Shown in pieces: positions 26,401 to 32,905 of a stretch of DNA of 34,141 bases (positions within the stretch are counted from its first letter, which is position 1; every line of letters begins with the position of its first letter). This DNA comes from an uncultured Oscillospiraceae bacterium (GTDB taxonomy: Bacteria > Bacillota > Clostridia > Oscillospirales > Acutalibacteraceae): assembly GCA_900546785.1 (NCBI GenBank), contig URED01000024.1, positions 1 through 34,141 of the forward strand, in the 5' to 3' direction. The notes under the pieces were generated by a model, which made no database searches, had not been told where the DNA came from, and saw nothing but the letters and a program-made list of their open reading frames with translations. The position numbers and the translations under genes are program-made.

Positions 26401-26472
26401 AACAACTACGCAAGGCGTTATAACTATGTAAAAGATATTCTTTCGTCTTTCTTTGAAAATGCAAGATATTAA
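23461..26472 (+). CDS. SF1 helicase with WYL-like N-terminus and DUF2726-like nuclease C-terminus
   Basis: A 1003-residue protein. Residues about 5-60 look like a WYL fold (AIHEGKWLAVEYRNQQGN, then WIGIKNI). The Upf1-like SF1 helicase has motif I GPPGSGKTN near 346, motif II DEAS at 600-603, motif III LVGDPQQLKPV, motif IV YHYRCHPK, motif V GTVHAFQGDE and motif VI VATSRAKEK. After about residue 870 a DUF2726/PD-(D/E)xK-like module contains RFDYIVYERDG and FAIELDGNEH. It starts with GTG; GGTGG lies about 9 bases before it. AT-rich composition and flanking relics indicate horizontal transfer. A role in defence against phage or plasmids is inferred from the architecture, not shown. It is probably monocistronic or leads the small gene at 26598. 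Confidence 0.85.
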   Translation: MNKISRDIFKAIHEGKWLAVEYRNQQGNITNYWIGIKNINPYTKKLFVDGLNVATRQMAELNLFFNSIINTNLIKGSYCERNKTLLKDIEEHSSRYSFIFHNITNLKILDYYSECNKMDTTPYRREYELIEELDIDVIGDGDYHLNDNQFSALVKQFHMEAKDANKNKFPRVVSVCMNLCSIHTKKGLYVLAYKKLLFDVKKRTLTQDDEVTICKEFTVDGIKMSAHYFLDADEISLLDDYETNAELIKDLITKNNPEYGGVDDLPYIMALTRDFTIDLDSEYAAIIDMYEKGDVTYPIKAFFGDLTAKPRRIKNYPLALYNDKVNLDQLLAIHNGLKYPILYVQGPPGSGKTNTILNTVVTAFFNNKSVLISSYNNHPVDEIYDKLSSLKYSNRIIPFPIIRLGNSSKIKDAILQIRKLYDQTLNIKIYDTSLSKKKNNEEQRTKALSDLLSRYESKLDMSDRREMIKTMISSSQNLTLLADLQGNQLNKINLELDNIGEITEDDIKPLISQDRGELLKYLNYTSAKFIKRLSEPRYKDLADIIFNEKLDDAAKDLNEYLSNDENFQKFMRIFPIIATTNISAHKLGEPKQYFDMVIMDEASQCNTAVALLPILRGKQLMLVGDPQQLKPVILLDEKSNRILKNRYGVTDEYDYRNKSVYQTFLAADAVSDEILLSYHYRCHPKIIAFNNKKYYNNKLNVKSSFSEEEPLEFINCESENTGLKNTSSVEAKEIVHYVKTHPDKTIAVITPFVNQRNKIKEELNQNGITNVECGTVHAFQGDEKQEILFSLSLTNKTGEKTYGWLKNNKELINVATSRAKEKLVILGDKDQINRLHKPGENDDLFELCNYVRSNGKTTVTQREPESRALGIKPYSTETETAFLETLNHAINAMMITKSRYVVKKEVPISQVFSSADEVNDLFYTGRFDYIVYERDGRELLPVFAIELDGNEHTEDAQVIERDKKKQEICDKHNFQLIRVPNNYARRYNYVKDILSSFFENARY

Positions 26473-26597
26473 AAAATAATCATTTTTTGAAAAAAGCACA
26501 TGAAGGAGAAATTCTGAACAAATCAGATTCTTTATTTTTTGAAAATGATGCCTCCGGCTACTTCCCATTTTTACATTATTTACAAGGAGAAAACATA

Positions 26598-26978
26598 ATG
26601 AGCAGATCGGTAAAAGAATTAGAAAGCATAATCAGCATAGGTATGAGCATAGACGAGATCATAGGCGCTTTTGAAAAATGGTATCGTCCAATGGAAGAAG
26701 AGGATGCCCTTTTGTTTGAAACGGGAACATTTCGTTTTACGGGGGAAAAATTATTTTATTTCTCGCTTACAAAGCAGTTTTCGAGCGAGGACGATGAATA
26801 TTATCAGATTCACATGGATATTCTTTATGAACCGGACGATGAGAATAAAAAATTTTCCGGTACGTTTTGGGACGAAACCGGTGATGAAATAATGAATTAC
26901 ATCAAAAATTCAGATGAATACGAATATGCTCAAAGGCATAAATATAAAAAAATTGAGATCTATATGGACGAAACCTAA
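26598..26978 (+). CDS. Small acidic hypothetical protein
   Basis: A 126-residue protein, acidic and rich in aromatic residues. The N-terminal helix RSVKELESIISIGMSIDE is followed by beta-type sequence with FRFTGEKLFYFSLTKQF and YYQIHMDILYEPDDEN, and the end KIEIYMDET. AAGGAGAAA six bases before the ATG at 26598 decides the start; the frame is open 37 codons further upstream but has no ribosome site. It follows the helicase gene by 125 bases on the same strand and may share its transcript. I recall similar unnamed proteins from Clostridia but know no function. It is not an obvious nuclease or toxin. Confidence 0.7.
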   Translation: MSRSVKELESIISIGMSIDEIIGAFEKWYRPMEEEDALLFETGTFRFTGEKLFYFSLTKQFSSEDDEYYQIHMDILYEPDDENKKFSGTFWDETGDEIMNYIKNSDEYEYAQRHKYKKIEIYMDET

Positions 26979-27035
26979 TCCATTTTCATTTAACATTAGA
27001 GCATGAAATCTTAAATCAAAAGGCAGGCGGATAAT

Positions 27036-27284
27036 TTGCAGACGATTGATGCGGCTTTGGAAAAGCTGAGCAAATCAAAATTCAGATCACGCTTTCACCT
27101 GAATGCAAAGGACAAGGCATATATTAAAGAAAAAGGCATGAAAACGATTCGCTCCCATGCCGTGGATTTTATACGCGCACGCCTTGCGCCGGCGGTTATT
27201 CCGAATGACGGCAAACAGACACCGATGAGAGGTGAACCGCCCCGGATTGTGCAGACAATACAAAAAAGAGGGTGCCTGTGGTAA
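27036..27284 (+). pseudogene. DUF4186 family protein, truncated at its 3' end
   Basis: From a TTG start the frame reads 82 residues, of which about 70 resemble DUF4186: LSKSKFRSRFHLNAKDKAYI, then THE block HAVDFIRARLAPA and NDGKQTPMRGEPP. The family normally continues with a Cys-rich segment (C-C-R-G-C-L pattern) and a helical end, which is absent. The frame runs into the inverted repeat of the IS relic near 27253 and stops inside it. About 45-50 residues are lost, so the product is probably non-functional. Function of the family is unknown. Confidence 0.7.
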
Positions 27285-27605
27285 AGATAAAATTTCAAGC
27301 GACAAACTGATTTCGTTTTTCAAGCGGAGTCAGTTTTGTTTTAGATTGAATACGGTAATTGTTGTAGTAGAAGATGTATTCGGATATGAGGAGGCTGGCC
27401 TCCTCATAGGTGGCGAGTTTGACTCTGTTAATGCATTCAGTTTTGAGAATGGAGAAGAAATTTTCGGCTAATGTCTTTCCTTTACGAATCATTTCGATGA
27501 TTTCTTTTTCATATTCACTTATGTGGCTGTATCTTCTTGGCATAAAAATCCTCCTATGGCAGTTTCTTTCATTCTACCACAGGAGGTCTGTTTTTCCTAT
27601 TGTCT
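27253..27605 (-). mobile_element. Internally deleted IS3-family element (MITE-like)
   Basis: The ends are imperfect inverted repeats of 29 bases: one begins AGACAATAC and ends CCTGTGG (27253-27281); the other, read inward on the minus strand, begins AGACAATAG and ends CCTGTGG (27605-27577). They match at 22 of 29 positions. Between them lies one minus-strand ORF that joins the start of OrfA to the end of OrfB. Exact termini could extend a few bases outward. No clean target duplication is visible, and genes on both sides are truncated, suggesting an adjacent deletion. It cannot transpose by itself but could be moved by a related intact copy. Confidence 0.8.
27295..27543 (-). CDS. IS3-type transposase deletion fusion (OrfA start joined to OrfB end)
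   Basis: An 82-residue in-frame ORF. Residues 1-24 (MPRRYSHISEYEKEIIEMIR and KGKT) are the start of an IS3-type OrfA helix-turn-helix protein. From residue 25 the sequence is the C-terminus of OrfB: LAENFFSILKTECINR, then YIFYYNNYRIQSKTKLTP, the classic YNxxRIQ...TP end. The whole DDE core is deleted. AGGAGG six bases before the ATG is intact, so the fusion peptide could still be made. It has no catalytic activity expected; an inhibitory or DNA-binding role is possible but unproven. Confidence 0.75.
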   Translation of the reverse strand: MPRRYSHISEYEKEIIEMIRKGKTLAENFFSILKTECINRVKLATYEEASLLISEYIFYYNNYRIQSKTKLTPLEKRNQFVA

Positions 27606-28281
27606 ACTTTTTACGGTCTTGTGCGGTGATCTGTGCTGCGAAGCGGACGGACAGATCTTTGTAATCCGCAGAAACCAAGGCATGCTGCTACTGCCCGGGC
27701 AGGTACATTCATACAGGACCGAAAAATACTGTGACAGTTATTTGTGCGTTTTTTCTTCTGATCTCGTAGAGGAATTTTACACAGAAGTTAAGGGCTGCCG
27801 ATTTATAAACCCTGTCATCGACTTTAGAGACGAAAGTTTATGTGATATTCTGCAAAACAAAAACTCTGATATCTATTTGATTAAATCCGTACTTTACGGC
27901 ATTTGCAGCCGAATATACAACTCTTCGGAACTTGTTAAAAAAAGCCATTTTAACGATGTGTTGGCAAATTCAATAGCAGATTATATTCAGGACAATTATA
28001 AAGAATATGTTTCTCTGAAAGAAGCGGCTAAAGAGCTTGGATATAATTACAGCTACCTTTCCACCTTTTTCAACAACAATTTCAGTATGAATTTTTCAAC
28101 TTATGTGAATGGATACAGAGTACAGCACGCTGAAGAATACCTTATTAAAACAGATAAGAAGATCACTGAGATTTCCAAACTCAGCGGCTTTGAGACAATA
28201 AGAAACTTTAACCGCATCTTTAAAAAAGAGACCGGAAAGACGCCGAATGAATACCGCAGGGAACACTTAAAAAGGAATTAA
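27606..28281 (+). pseudogene. AraC family regulator, 5' end lost at the IS relic
   Basis: The frame is open to 28281, and its upstream part lies inside the IS relic. Genuine AraC sequence begins about VLCGDLCCEADGQIFVIRRN, i.e. within the N-terminal cupin sensor, then GMLLLPGQVHSYRTEKYCD. The two C-terminal helix-turn-helix motifs are intact: SLKEAAKELGYNYSYLSTFF and ITEISKLSGFETIRNFNRIF, ending in the family KKETGKTPNEYRRE. About 40 N-terminal residues of the sensor are missing. An in-frame ATG in the IS (27523) might provide a fused product, but no ribosome site precedes it, so it is called a pseudogene. A native target is not evident. Confidence 0.75.
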
Positions 28282-28305
28282 AACGAGACAAACAAGACGC
28301 ACCGC

Positions 28306-28440
28306 TCAGAGAAGCATTATATTCACTTCATAATTTATCTTATACTGCTTGTCCGGCTTGGGGGTATCTAAAAATATGGGGTTGGTGTTTCTACCGTTCG
28401 AGTAGAATCTATAACTGCGGTACAAAAGGGTCAATTCTGT
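28306..28440 (-). pseudogene. Possible C-terminal fragment of an unknown gene
   Basis: A minus-strand frame here reads LLYRSYRFYSNGRNTNPIF, then LDTPKPDKQYKINYEVNIML and stops. It is protein-like, and the manganese catalase homology on the other strand starts just where this frame's good part ends, so it may be the 3' end of a gene joined to the catalase fragment by deletion. Family not recognised; chance reading frame is possible. Confidence 0.25.
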
Positions 28441-28828
28441 GTGCTCCACCGGTACGGAGGAACTGGGGCATCTTGAAATGATCGGCACGATCGTTCACCA
28501 GCTTACGAAAAACCTGACGGAAAAGCAAATAGAGGAAAACCCCGGCTTTGCGGCATACTTTGTAGACCATACCACAGGCGTTTATCCTACCGCCGCAAGC
28601 GGCTTCCCATGGAGCGCCGCCTCTATCCAATCTACGGGAGATCCCATTGCAGATCTGAACGAAAACCTTGCCGCCGAACAGAAAGCGCGCAAGACCTATG
28701 ACAACATTCTGCGCCTTGTTGACGATCCGGATGTGATTGAGCCGATCAAATTCCTGCGCGAACGCGAGATCGTCCACTACCAGCGTTTCGGTGATACCCT
28801 ACCGCAATCTTGTAAACTTTTTTCTTAA
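28430..28828 (+). pseudogene. Manganese catalase/CotJC-type fragment
   Basis: From GTEELGHLEMIG onward, the sequence matches Mn catalases and the spore-coat protein CotJC: FVDHTTGVYPTAASGFPWSA, GDPIADLNENLAAEQKAR, then VIEPIKFLREREIVHYQRFG. Two manganese-ligand regions (EExxH in the first block, ExxH in REREIVHYQ) are visible. About 60 residues expected before GTEE are missing; the upstream frame stops at 28412-28414, with a possible short indel at 28445-28450. After QRFGDTL the family continues RIVQ..., but here the frame runs into element DNA and stops at 28828, so about 20 C-terminal residues are replaced. Neither end is intact, and the product is probably non-functional. Confidence 0.75.
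28787..28802. other. Probable left attachment junction of the integrated element
   Basis: Catalase homology ends at TTCGGTGATACCCT (28787-28800), and element DNA leads directly to the recombinase gene 38 bases after the fused frame's stop. Serine recombinases usually leave a few-base shared core, which must lie in this segment. The other junction is outside the window, so the exact core cannot be fixed. Confidence 0.5.
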
Positions 28829-28831
28829 TTT

Positions 28832-28865
28832 TCGGTGCAAGGTGTACCCCTGCACCGATTTTTTG
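28832..28865 (+). terminator. Hairpin between catalase fragment and recombinase
   Basis: TCGGTGCA (28832-28839) pairs with TGCACCGA (28851-28858) around an 11-base loop, then TTTTTTG. The T-run is on the plus strand, so it would stop transcripts entering from the catalase side before they run antisense into the recombinase gene. Confidence 0.75.
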
Positions 28866-28866
28866 T

Positions 28867-30366
28867 TTATATGTTCCAAATGATGTCAATTTTATCACTT
28901 GTAGCATAGATTTTTTTGATTACTACGTTTGCAAGTTCTCGCTTTCTTTCAAACGGCAGTTCATCGAATTTATCAAAATCACAGATTATTTTTTCGTTTG
29001 CCGAGAATCTGTTTTCGCTTAGGTGTTGAATTTCCGCCTGGATCTGCAGCTTTTCGCCGTGCAGGCGTTCCACGCTTTCGTTTATGTAAGCCATAACCGT
29101 TTCGCTTGCACCCGCAACATTTTTAACCATTACGCTTATCTCGTTTTCTATCGAGGCAAACCTTACCTTCAGTTTCTCTATTTCAGGCTCGTTGGAATTG
29201 GTTCCTTTGATTTCAAATTCTCTGTAATCGGCAAGTTTTTCTTTTATCTTTTGGAGTATAAATTCTTCAAATTCATCGGCGTGTATCGTACCGCACCCGC
29301 AGCAAAGATTGTCATTCATCTTGTGAGAACAGAGAAAGTAACTGCAATCTTTCTTAACATAGTTTTTCCTCACAAGGGCGTAACCGCAGTTCCCGCATTT
29401 AATAAGTCCTGCGAGCCATGTGTTTTTCGCTTTCGGGTTACGCTTGATCTGCTGCTGGTCAAGGGCTCTTTCCCTGCATCGTATCCACAGATCGGAATCA
29501 ATAAATCCCTCATGCGGAGCGATAACCAGCACCGCGTTTGAAAGATCTGTCTGCTTTCTCGTTTTCTTGTCGCCGGTATAGAGATAACAGCCGTTCGTGC
29601 CGATAAAATCCTCCGGCGGATTGATGATCTTCACACCTTTTGATTTCATGAAATTATAAAAATCCAAGTCCGCTTTTACATAAACGGGATTTTTTATAAA
29701 ATCCTGCACCCTTGCCCGTGTCACCGTTCGGTTGCGTCTGCATTCCGAAGGCATGGCACGCATTGCCTTTGCGATATCCTCGCTGGAATAATTTACATCG
29801 GCGTACATCTCAAACACTTTTTTGACGAGTTTCACCTCTTCCGGCACCTGCTCATACATAGAAGTTTTTACGCCGTCTATATTTAAATCCACTTTTTTAA
29901 AGCCCACGGGAACGGGACCGCCCATATAAAATCCTTTCTGACTGCGGGAGATATAATTATCTTTTACTCTCTGCTGCGTCGTCTCTCGTTCAAGTTGGGC
30001 GAATGTGATGCAGATATTCAGCATTGCTCTGCCCATCGGCGTACTCGTGTCAAACTTTTCCGTTGCCGATGAAAATTCCACGCCGAGGTTGCCGAAAATA
30101 TCCATCATGTTTGAGAAGTCAAGTATACTTCTGCTGATCCTGTCCAACTTGTATACGATGACTTTTGTTATTCCTTTTCGCCCCGATTTAATGTCCTGCA
30201 TCATTCTCTGAAATTCAGGACGGTTTGTATTTTTTCCGCTGAAGCCTTTATCCTTGTATACTAAAAACGCCTCACCTCTTGCCTCGTAGGTACACATTTC
30301 GATCTGCGATTCGATGGAAATGCTGTCCTCTTTTTCTACGGATTGCCGAGCATAAATTGCGATCAT
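28867..30366 (-). CDS. Site-specific serine recombinase of the element
   Basis: A 499-residue large serine recombinase that catalyses integration and excision. The resolvase domain opens MIAIYARQSVEKEDSISIES with nucleophile Ser9; VIVYKLDRISRS (69-80) has the conserved Asp-Arg and GRAMLNICITFAQLERE the helix E region. A recombinase domain follows, then a zinc ribbon with CGNCGYAL, CSHKM and CCGCG, and a C-terminal coiled-coil-rich end. Length fits the family. AAAGG lies ahead of the ATG. The gene is transcribed toward the catalase junction, and its 3' end lies about 65 bases from it, as usual for such elements. Confidence 0.93.
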   Translation of the reverse strand: MIAIYARQSVEKEDSISIESQIEMCTYEARGEAFLVYKDKGFSGKNTNRPEFQRMMQDIKSGRKGITKVIVYKLDRISRSILDFSNMMDIFGNLGVEFSSATEKFDTSTPMGRAMLNICITFAQLERETTQQRVKDNYISRSQKGFYMGGPVPVGFKKVDLNIDGVKTSMYEQVPEEVKLVKKVFEMYADVNYSSEDIAKAMRAMPSECRRNRTVTRARVQDFIKNPVYVKADLDFYNFMKSKGVKIINPPEDFIGTNGCYLYTGDKKTRKQTDLSNAVLVIAPHEGFIDSDLWIRCRERALDQQQIKRNPKAKNTWLAGLIKCGNCGYALVRKNYVKKDCSYFLCSHKMNDNLCCGCGTIHADEFEEFILQKIKEKLADYREFEIKGTNSNEPEIEKLKVRFASIENEISVMVKNVAGASETVMAYINESVERLHGEKLQIQAEIQHLSENRFSANEKIICDFDKFDELPFERKRELANVVIKKIYATSDKIDIIWNI

Positions 30367-30435
30367 AAGAATCTTTCCTTTCCTATGACCGATAACTCAA
30401 CATCACTATATACGAAGCCTTTTGCGAAGTCCAGA

Positions 30436-30609
30436 CTAAATTTCATTCTTACCAAACGCCTTTGCAAGAATATTTTTAACAGTCATTCGGTTTAATTCGA
30501 GTTCGTCTTTGGTGAGGCTCGGATCATATTCGTTCACTGTGGTCTTGCCTTTGCCGAAATTCATCTCGTAACTTCTTATCAGTTTTTCATTTATTACCGG
30601 CTTATCCAC
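30436..30609 (-). CDS. Small element-borne hypothetical protein
   Basis: A 57-residue charged protein that begins MDKPVINEKLIRSYEMNFGK and ends VKNILAKAFGKNEI. AGGGGAG eight bases ahead decides for the GTG at 30609; the frame is open to 30627. No motif is recognised. It sits 69 bases upstream of the recombinase gene on the same strand and could be its accessory (such as a directionality factor), but nothing in the sequence proves this. Confidence 0.5.
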   Translation of the reverse strand: MDKPVINEKLIRSYEMNFGKGKTTVNEYDPSLTKDELELNRMTVKNILAKAFGKNEI

Positions 30610-30794
30610 AGCGCGCACTCCCCTCACTCAAATTTATATTGCTAGGACAAGGCGCATTATTCAGCTTTGTAATTTCGCGTGGCATAATACCACGGCCTTA
30701 TGAAATTTCTATATCACCCCTCTCCTTCAGTCCGCTTTTACAGCAAGGACTGTTATATTTTTGTATTTGTTTATCATATATTCATCCTTTCCGT

Positions 30795-30813
30795 CCTGCC
30801 GTTATCCGGCAGG
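30795..30813. terminator. Hairpin after the ribbon-helix-helix gene
   Basis: CCTGCCG and CGGCAGG form a perfect 7-base stem with a 5-base loop, 21 bases beyond the stop of the ribbon-helix-helix gene. There is no strong T-run on either strand, so termination is uncertain. The 206-base gap around it (30628-30833) shows nothing else except a small CGTGG/CCACG dyad near 30670-30690. Confidence 0.45.
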
Positions 30814-30833
30814 GCATTTGTTTATTGTTGTAA

Positions 30834-31244
30834 TCATTCTTCACCGTTCTGGTAACGGATAATGTCTTCAAGATTGATCCAGCCGTTTAGTTCTTTAACT
30901 TCGTTGATAACTCTGTGTTTCATTTTGCGGACTTTTTGATCATCAAGTTCAAATGCCCCTGCAAGAATGTTCATCAGCGATGAGATTTCAACAGCAAGTT
31001 TGAAAATAATTCTTGATAATTTATACTCTGATAAATCTATTTTTGCACCAACTACACTTTCAATAGTAGGAGCGAGTATTTCAGATGTAAGTTCTTTATG
31101 CAGATAACAATCATAAAATTTTACCGCTTTTGAGATAAACTGATTTCTGCTTTTCACATTTGCAATATCAATGTCGCTTTCACACAAGTCTATTATTTCT
31201 TGAGGTAGATACAAAGATATTCTTTTCATTTCATTTTTATCCAT
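30834..31244 (-). CDS. Ribbon-helix-helix (CopG-like) protein, likely element regulator
   Basis: A 136-residue protein. KRISLYLPQEIIDLCESDI followed by KSRNQFISKAVKFYD is a ribbon-helix-helix DNA-binding motif (beta-strand then two helices). The remainder is helical and probably oligomerises. AAGGAGG lies 8 bases before the ATG at 31244; the longer open frame to 31283 has no ribosome site and runs into the first palindrome. Three palindromic sites immediately upstream are probable targets, so autoregulation or partition/copy control is likely (inference). It lies between the AAA ATPase and recombinase genes on the same strand. Confidence 0.8.
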   Translation of the reverse strand: MDKNEMKRISLYLPQEIIDLCESDIDIANVKSRNQFISKAVKFYDCYLHKELTSEILAPTIESVVGAKIDLSEYKLSRIIFKLAVEISSLMNILAGAFELDDQKVRKMKHRVINEVKELNGWINLEDIIRYQNGEE

Positions 31245-31271
31245 TTTTCCTTCACCTCCTTGTTGTAAATA

Positions 31272-31393
31272 ATTTGGTATCAAAATGAGTTTTGCAAACT
31301 GCCGTAATCAGCAGTAATTTTGTATTTGTGGTACCAAAATATTCCTTGTTTGGCTACAATAAATTCAGCTGAAACCGTATTTTGGTACCAAAA
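31272..31393. promoter_or_regulatory. Three evenly spaced TGGTACCA-type palindromes
   Basis: Sites are AATTTGGTATCAAAAT (31272-31287), TGGTACCAAAAT (core 31329-31336), and the perfect TTTTGGTACCAAAA (31380-31393). Centres are 53 and 54 bases apart, about five helical turns, so all three face the same side of the DNA. The first overlaps the ribosome-site region of the ribbon-helix-helix gene. The set fits an operator array or an iteron-like origin/centromere. Confidence 0.75.
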
Positions 31394-31401
31394 CTTAAAT
31401 C

Positions 31402-31508
31402 CCGCAAAGCGTTGCTGTTGCGGTGTTTTTCGGCTGGGTAGCTCTAAAAGTGTGCCCAGCCTTTATCCTGCTTGGAATTGAACCGCCTTTTTCGGCGGTT
31501 TTTTCGTA
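31402..31508 (+). other. Row of three stem-loops ending in a terminator
   Basis: Stem 1 is CCGCAA/TTGCGG (31402-31423) followed by TGTTTTT; stem 2 is GGCTGGG/CCCAGCC (31432-31461); stem 3 is AACCGCC/GGCGGTT (31481-31500) followed by eight T. The third is a good plus-strand terminator. All three lie in the 230-base gap between the ATPase stop and the palindromes, where no gene is visible. They may mark a short structured RNA transcribed left to right. Confidence 0.5.
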
Positions 31509-31623
31509 CTTTTTCTGTCTTGAAATTTGCCTCGCTTTGTTGCTTTCGGGTGTTTTCCTGCCTTTTCTTTAACTCTGCCAAATTCGGCGGACAGTGCCGT
31601 CAGGAACGGCAGGAACACCTTGT

Positions 31624-32640
31624 TCACACCGCCGTGTTCAAGGCGTCACTGGTGTCACTGTTTACAAGACAGAAAGAAATTTCAACTGTTCTTTTGCCGT
31701 TACTTCTACTACTTGAAAAGTATACACCTTGTTCTTCAAGCAGATAGCGGAATTTCACCATCTGCTGTTTCAGTTTCTGCGGTGTGGAACTGAACTTTGG
31801 AAACTCGTTTTTAATCTCTTCCACAAGCTCTGTATTTCCGCCACGGAATACGAGATGCTTTTCCATAAATTTTATGAGTGTTATCATTTCGTCAGTGGGT
31901 TCTTGAGTTGGCTCGTCCAGACTGTCGCTTATCATTTCCCATCGGCAGTTCTCACGATTGAATTTAAGTTTAAGACTTCTTTCTTGTATCGAACGCCCTC
32001 GGCAGTAAAGTGTATTAATGCCTTCCTTGTGCTCGTCTTTTCTGAATACCAAAGATGAGTCGGCTGCGCCTGTCAACCCTGTTGTTCCCGAAACCATTGT
32101 GTGCGGGTCGCTTGCTCCCTGTTTTCTCAAGTGATGAACAAGAATTATTGAAATTCCAAACTCATCTGCAAGAGTTTTAAACTTTTCAATGTCGCCGTAA
32201 TCGTTGCCGTAGGATAATTCTGTATTGTTGTCACGCACCATCTGCAATGTGTCTATCGCTATCAATCTAATATTTTTGTTCTCTCTGCAATAACTTTCAA
32301 GCTGTTCAATAAGTCCGTTGTTTAGCGTAGGAGCGGTAACGCTTACTTCAAGTTCGCAGGACGGCTCAGCAGTTATGTCGTTCACTCTTGACTGTATTCT
32401 TGAATAGTTGTCTTCAAGACAGAGATAGAGAACCTTGCCTTGATTAGTAGGCATTTCCCATAACGATTTTCCTTTTGCTACCTGCATACAGATGTCAAGC
32501 ACCAGCCACGATTTGCCTATCTTCGGTGGTCCTGCAAGAATAGTCACTCCCTGAGCGATTAATCCGTCAACGCTGAATATGTTTCTCGGCAAATTCATAT
32601 CCACTAAAGTTTCGCTGTCTATCGGTTCAATATTTACCAT
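31624..32640 (-). CDS. RepA-like AAA-25/RecA-fold ATPase
   Basis: A 338-residue hexameric helicase-type ATPase of the KaiC/RepA family common in Clostridia mobile elements. Walker A is GPPKIGKS (37-44), Walker B lies in IRLIAIDTLQMV (about 128-139), and IILVHHLRKQ (about 164-173) is the sensor/H-motif segment; GTTGLTGAADSSLVFRK follows. The C-terminal 100 residues look like a winged-helix element. AAGGAGG lies just before the ATG. The role is probably replication initiation or helicase loading for the element, inferred from family. No separate replication initiator is visible. Confidence 0.85.
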   Translation of the reverse strand: MVNIEPIDSETLVDMNLPRNIFSVDGLIAQGVTILAGPPKIGKSWLVLDICMQVAKGKSLWEMPTNQGKVLYLCLEDNYSRIQSRVNDITAEPSCELEVSVTAPTLNNGLIEQLESYCRENKNIRLIAIDTLQMVRDNNTELSYGNDYGDIEKFKTLADEFGISIILVHHLRKQGASDPHTMVSGTTGLTGAADSSLVFRKDEHKEGINTLYCRGRSIQERSLKLKFNRENCRWEMISDSLDEPTQEPTDEMITLIKFMEKHLVFRGGNTELVEEIKNEFPKFSSTPQKLKQQMVKFRYLLEEQGVYFSSSRSNGKRTVEISFCLVNSDTSDALNTAV

Positions 32641-32784
32641 TTTATCCTCCTTTCTTTTCTGTTATTTAGGATGCCGTTCTCCTACCCCCCCCCGCCAGGC
32701 GGCGTGTCATTGTTGCTCTCCTATTAGGTCATCGCATATAATCTGAACATCCTCTCTTAATTCACTTGTCAAGGTTCATTTGTA

Positions 32785-32813
32785 TTGATAGAATTTTCTA
32801 TCTATGATATGAT
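32785..32813 (+). promoter_or_regulatory. Promoter with operator for the DUF6076-type gene
   Basis: TTGATA (32785-32790), a 17-base spacer and TATGAT (32808-32813). A perfect inverted repeat GATAGAA-TT-TTCTATC (32787-32802) covers the -35 box and spacer, a position for repression. The remainder of the 265-base divergent gap contains a nine-C run (32685-32693) and no gene. Confidence 0.75.
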
Positions 32814-32905
32814 TTTATCAGTGACAGAAATTTTTTAACAGAGTTCAGAGTGCTTGATTATAAATTCAAAAAATTCACAAGATTGATTACACACAGAGGG
32901 TTGCC

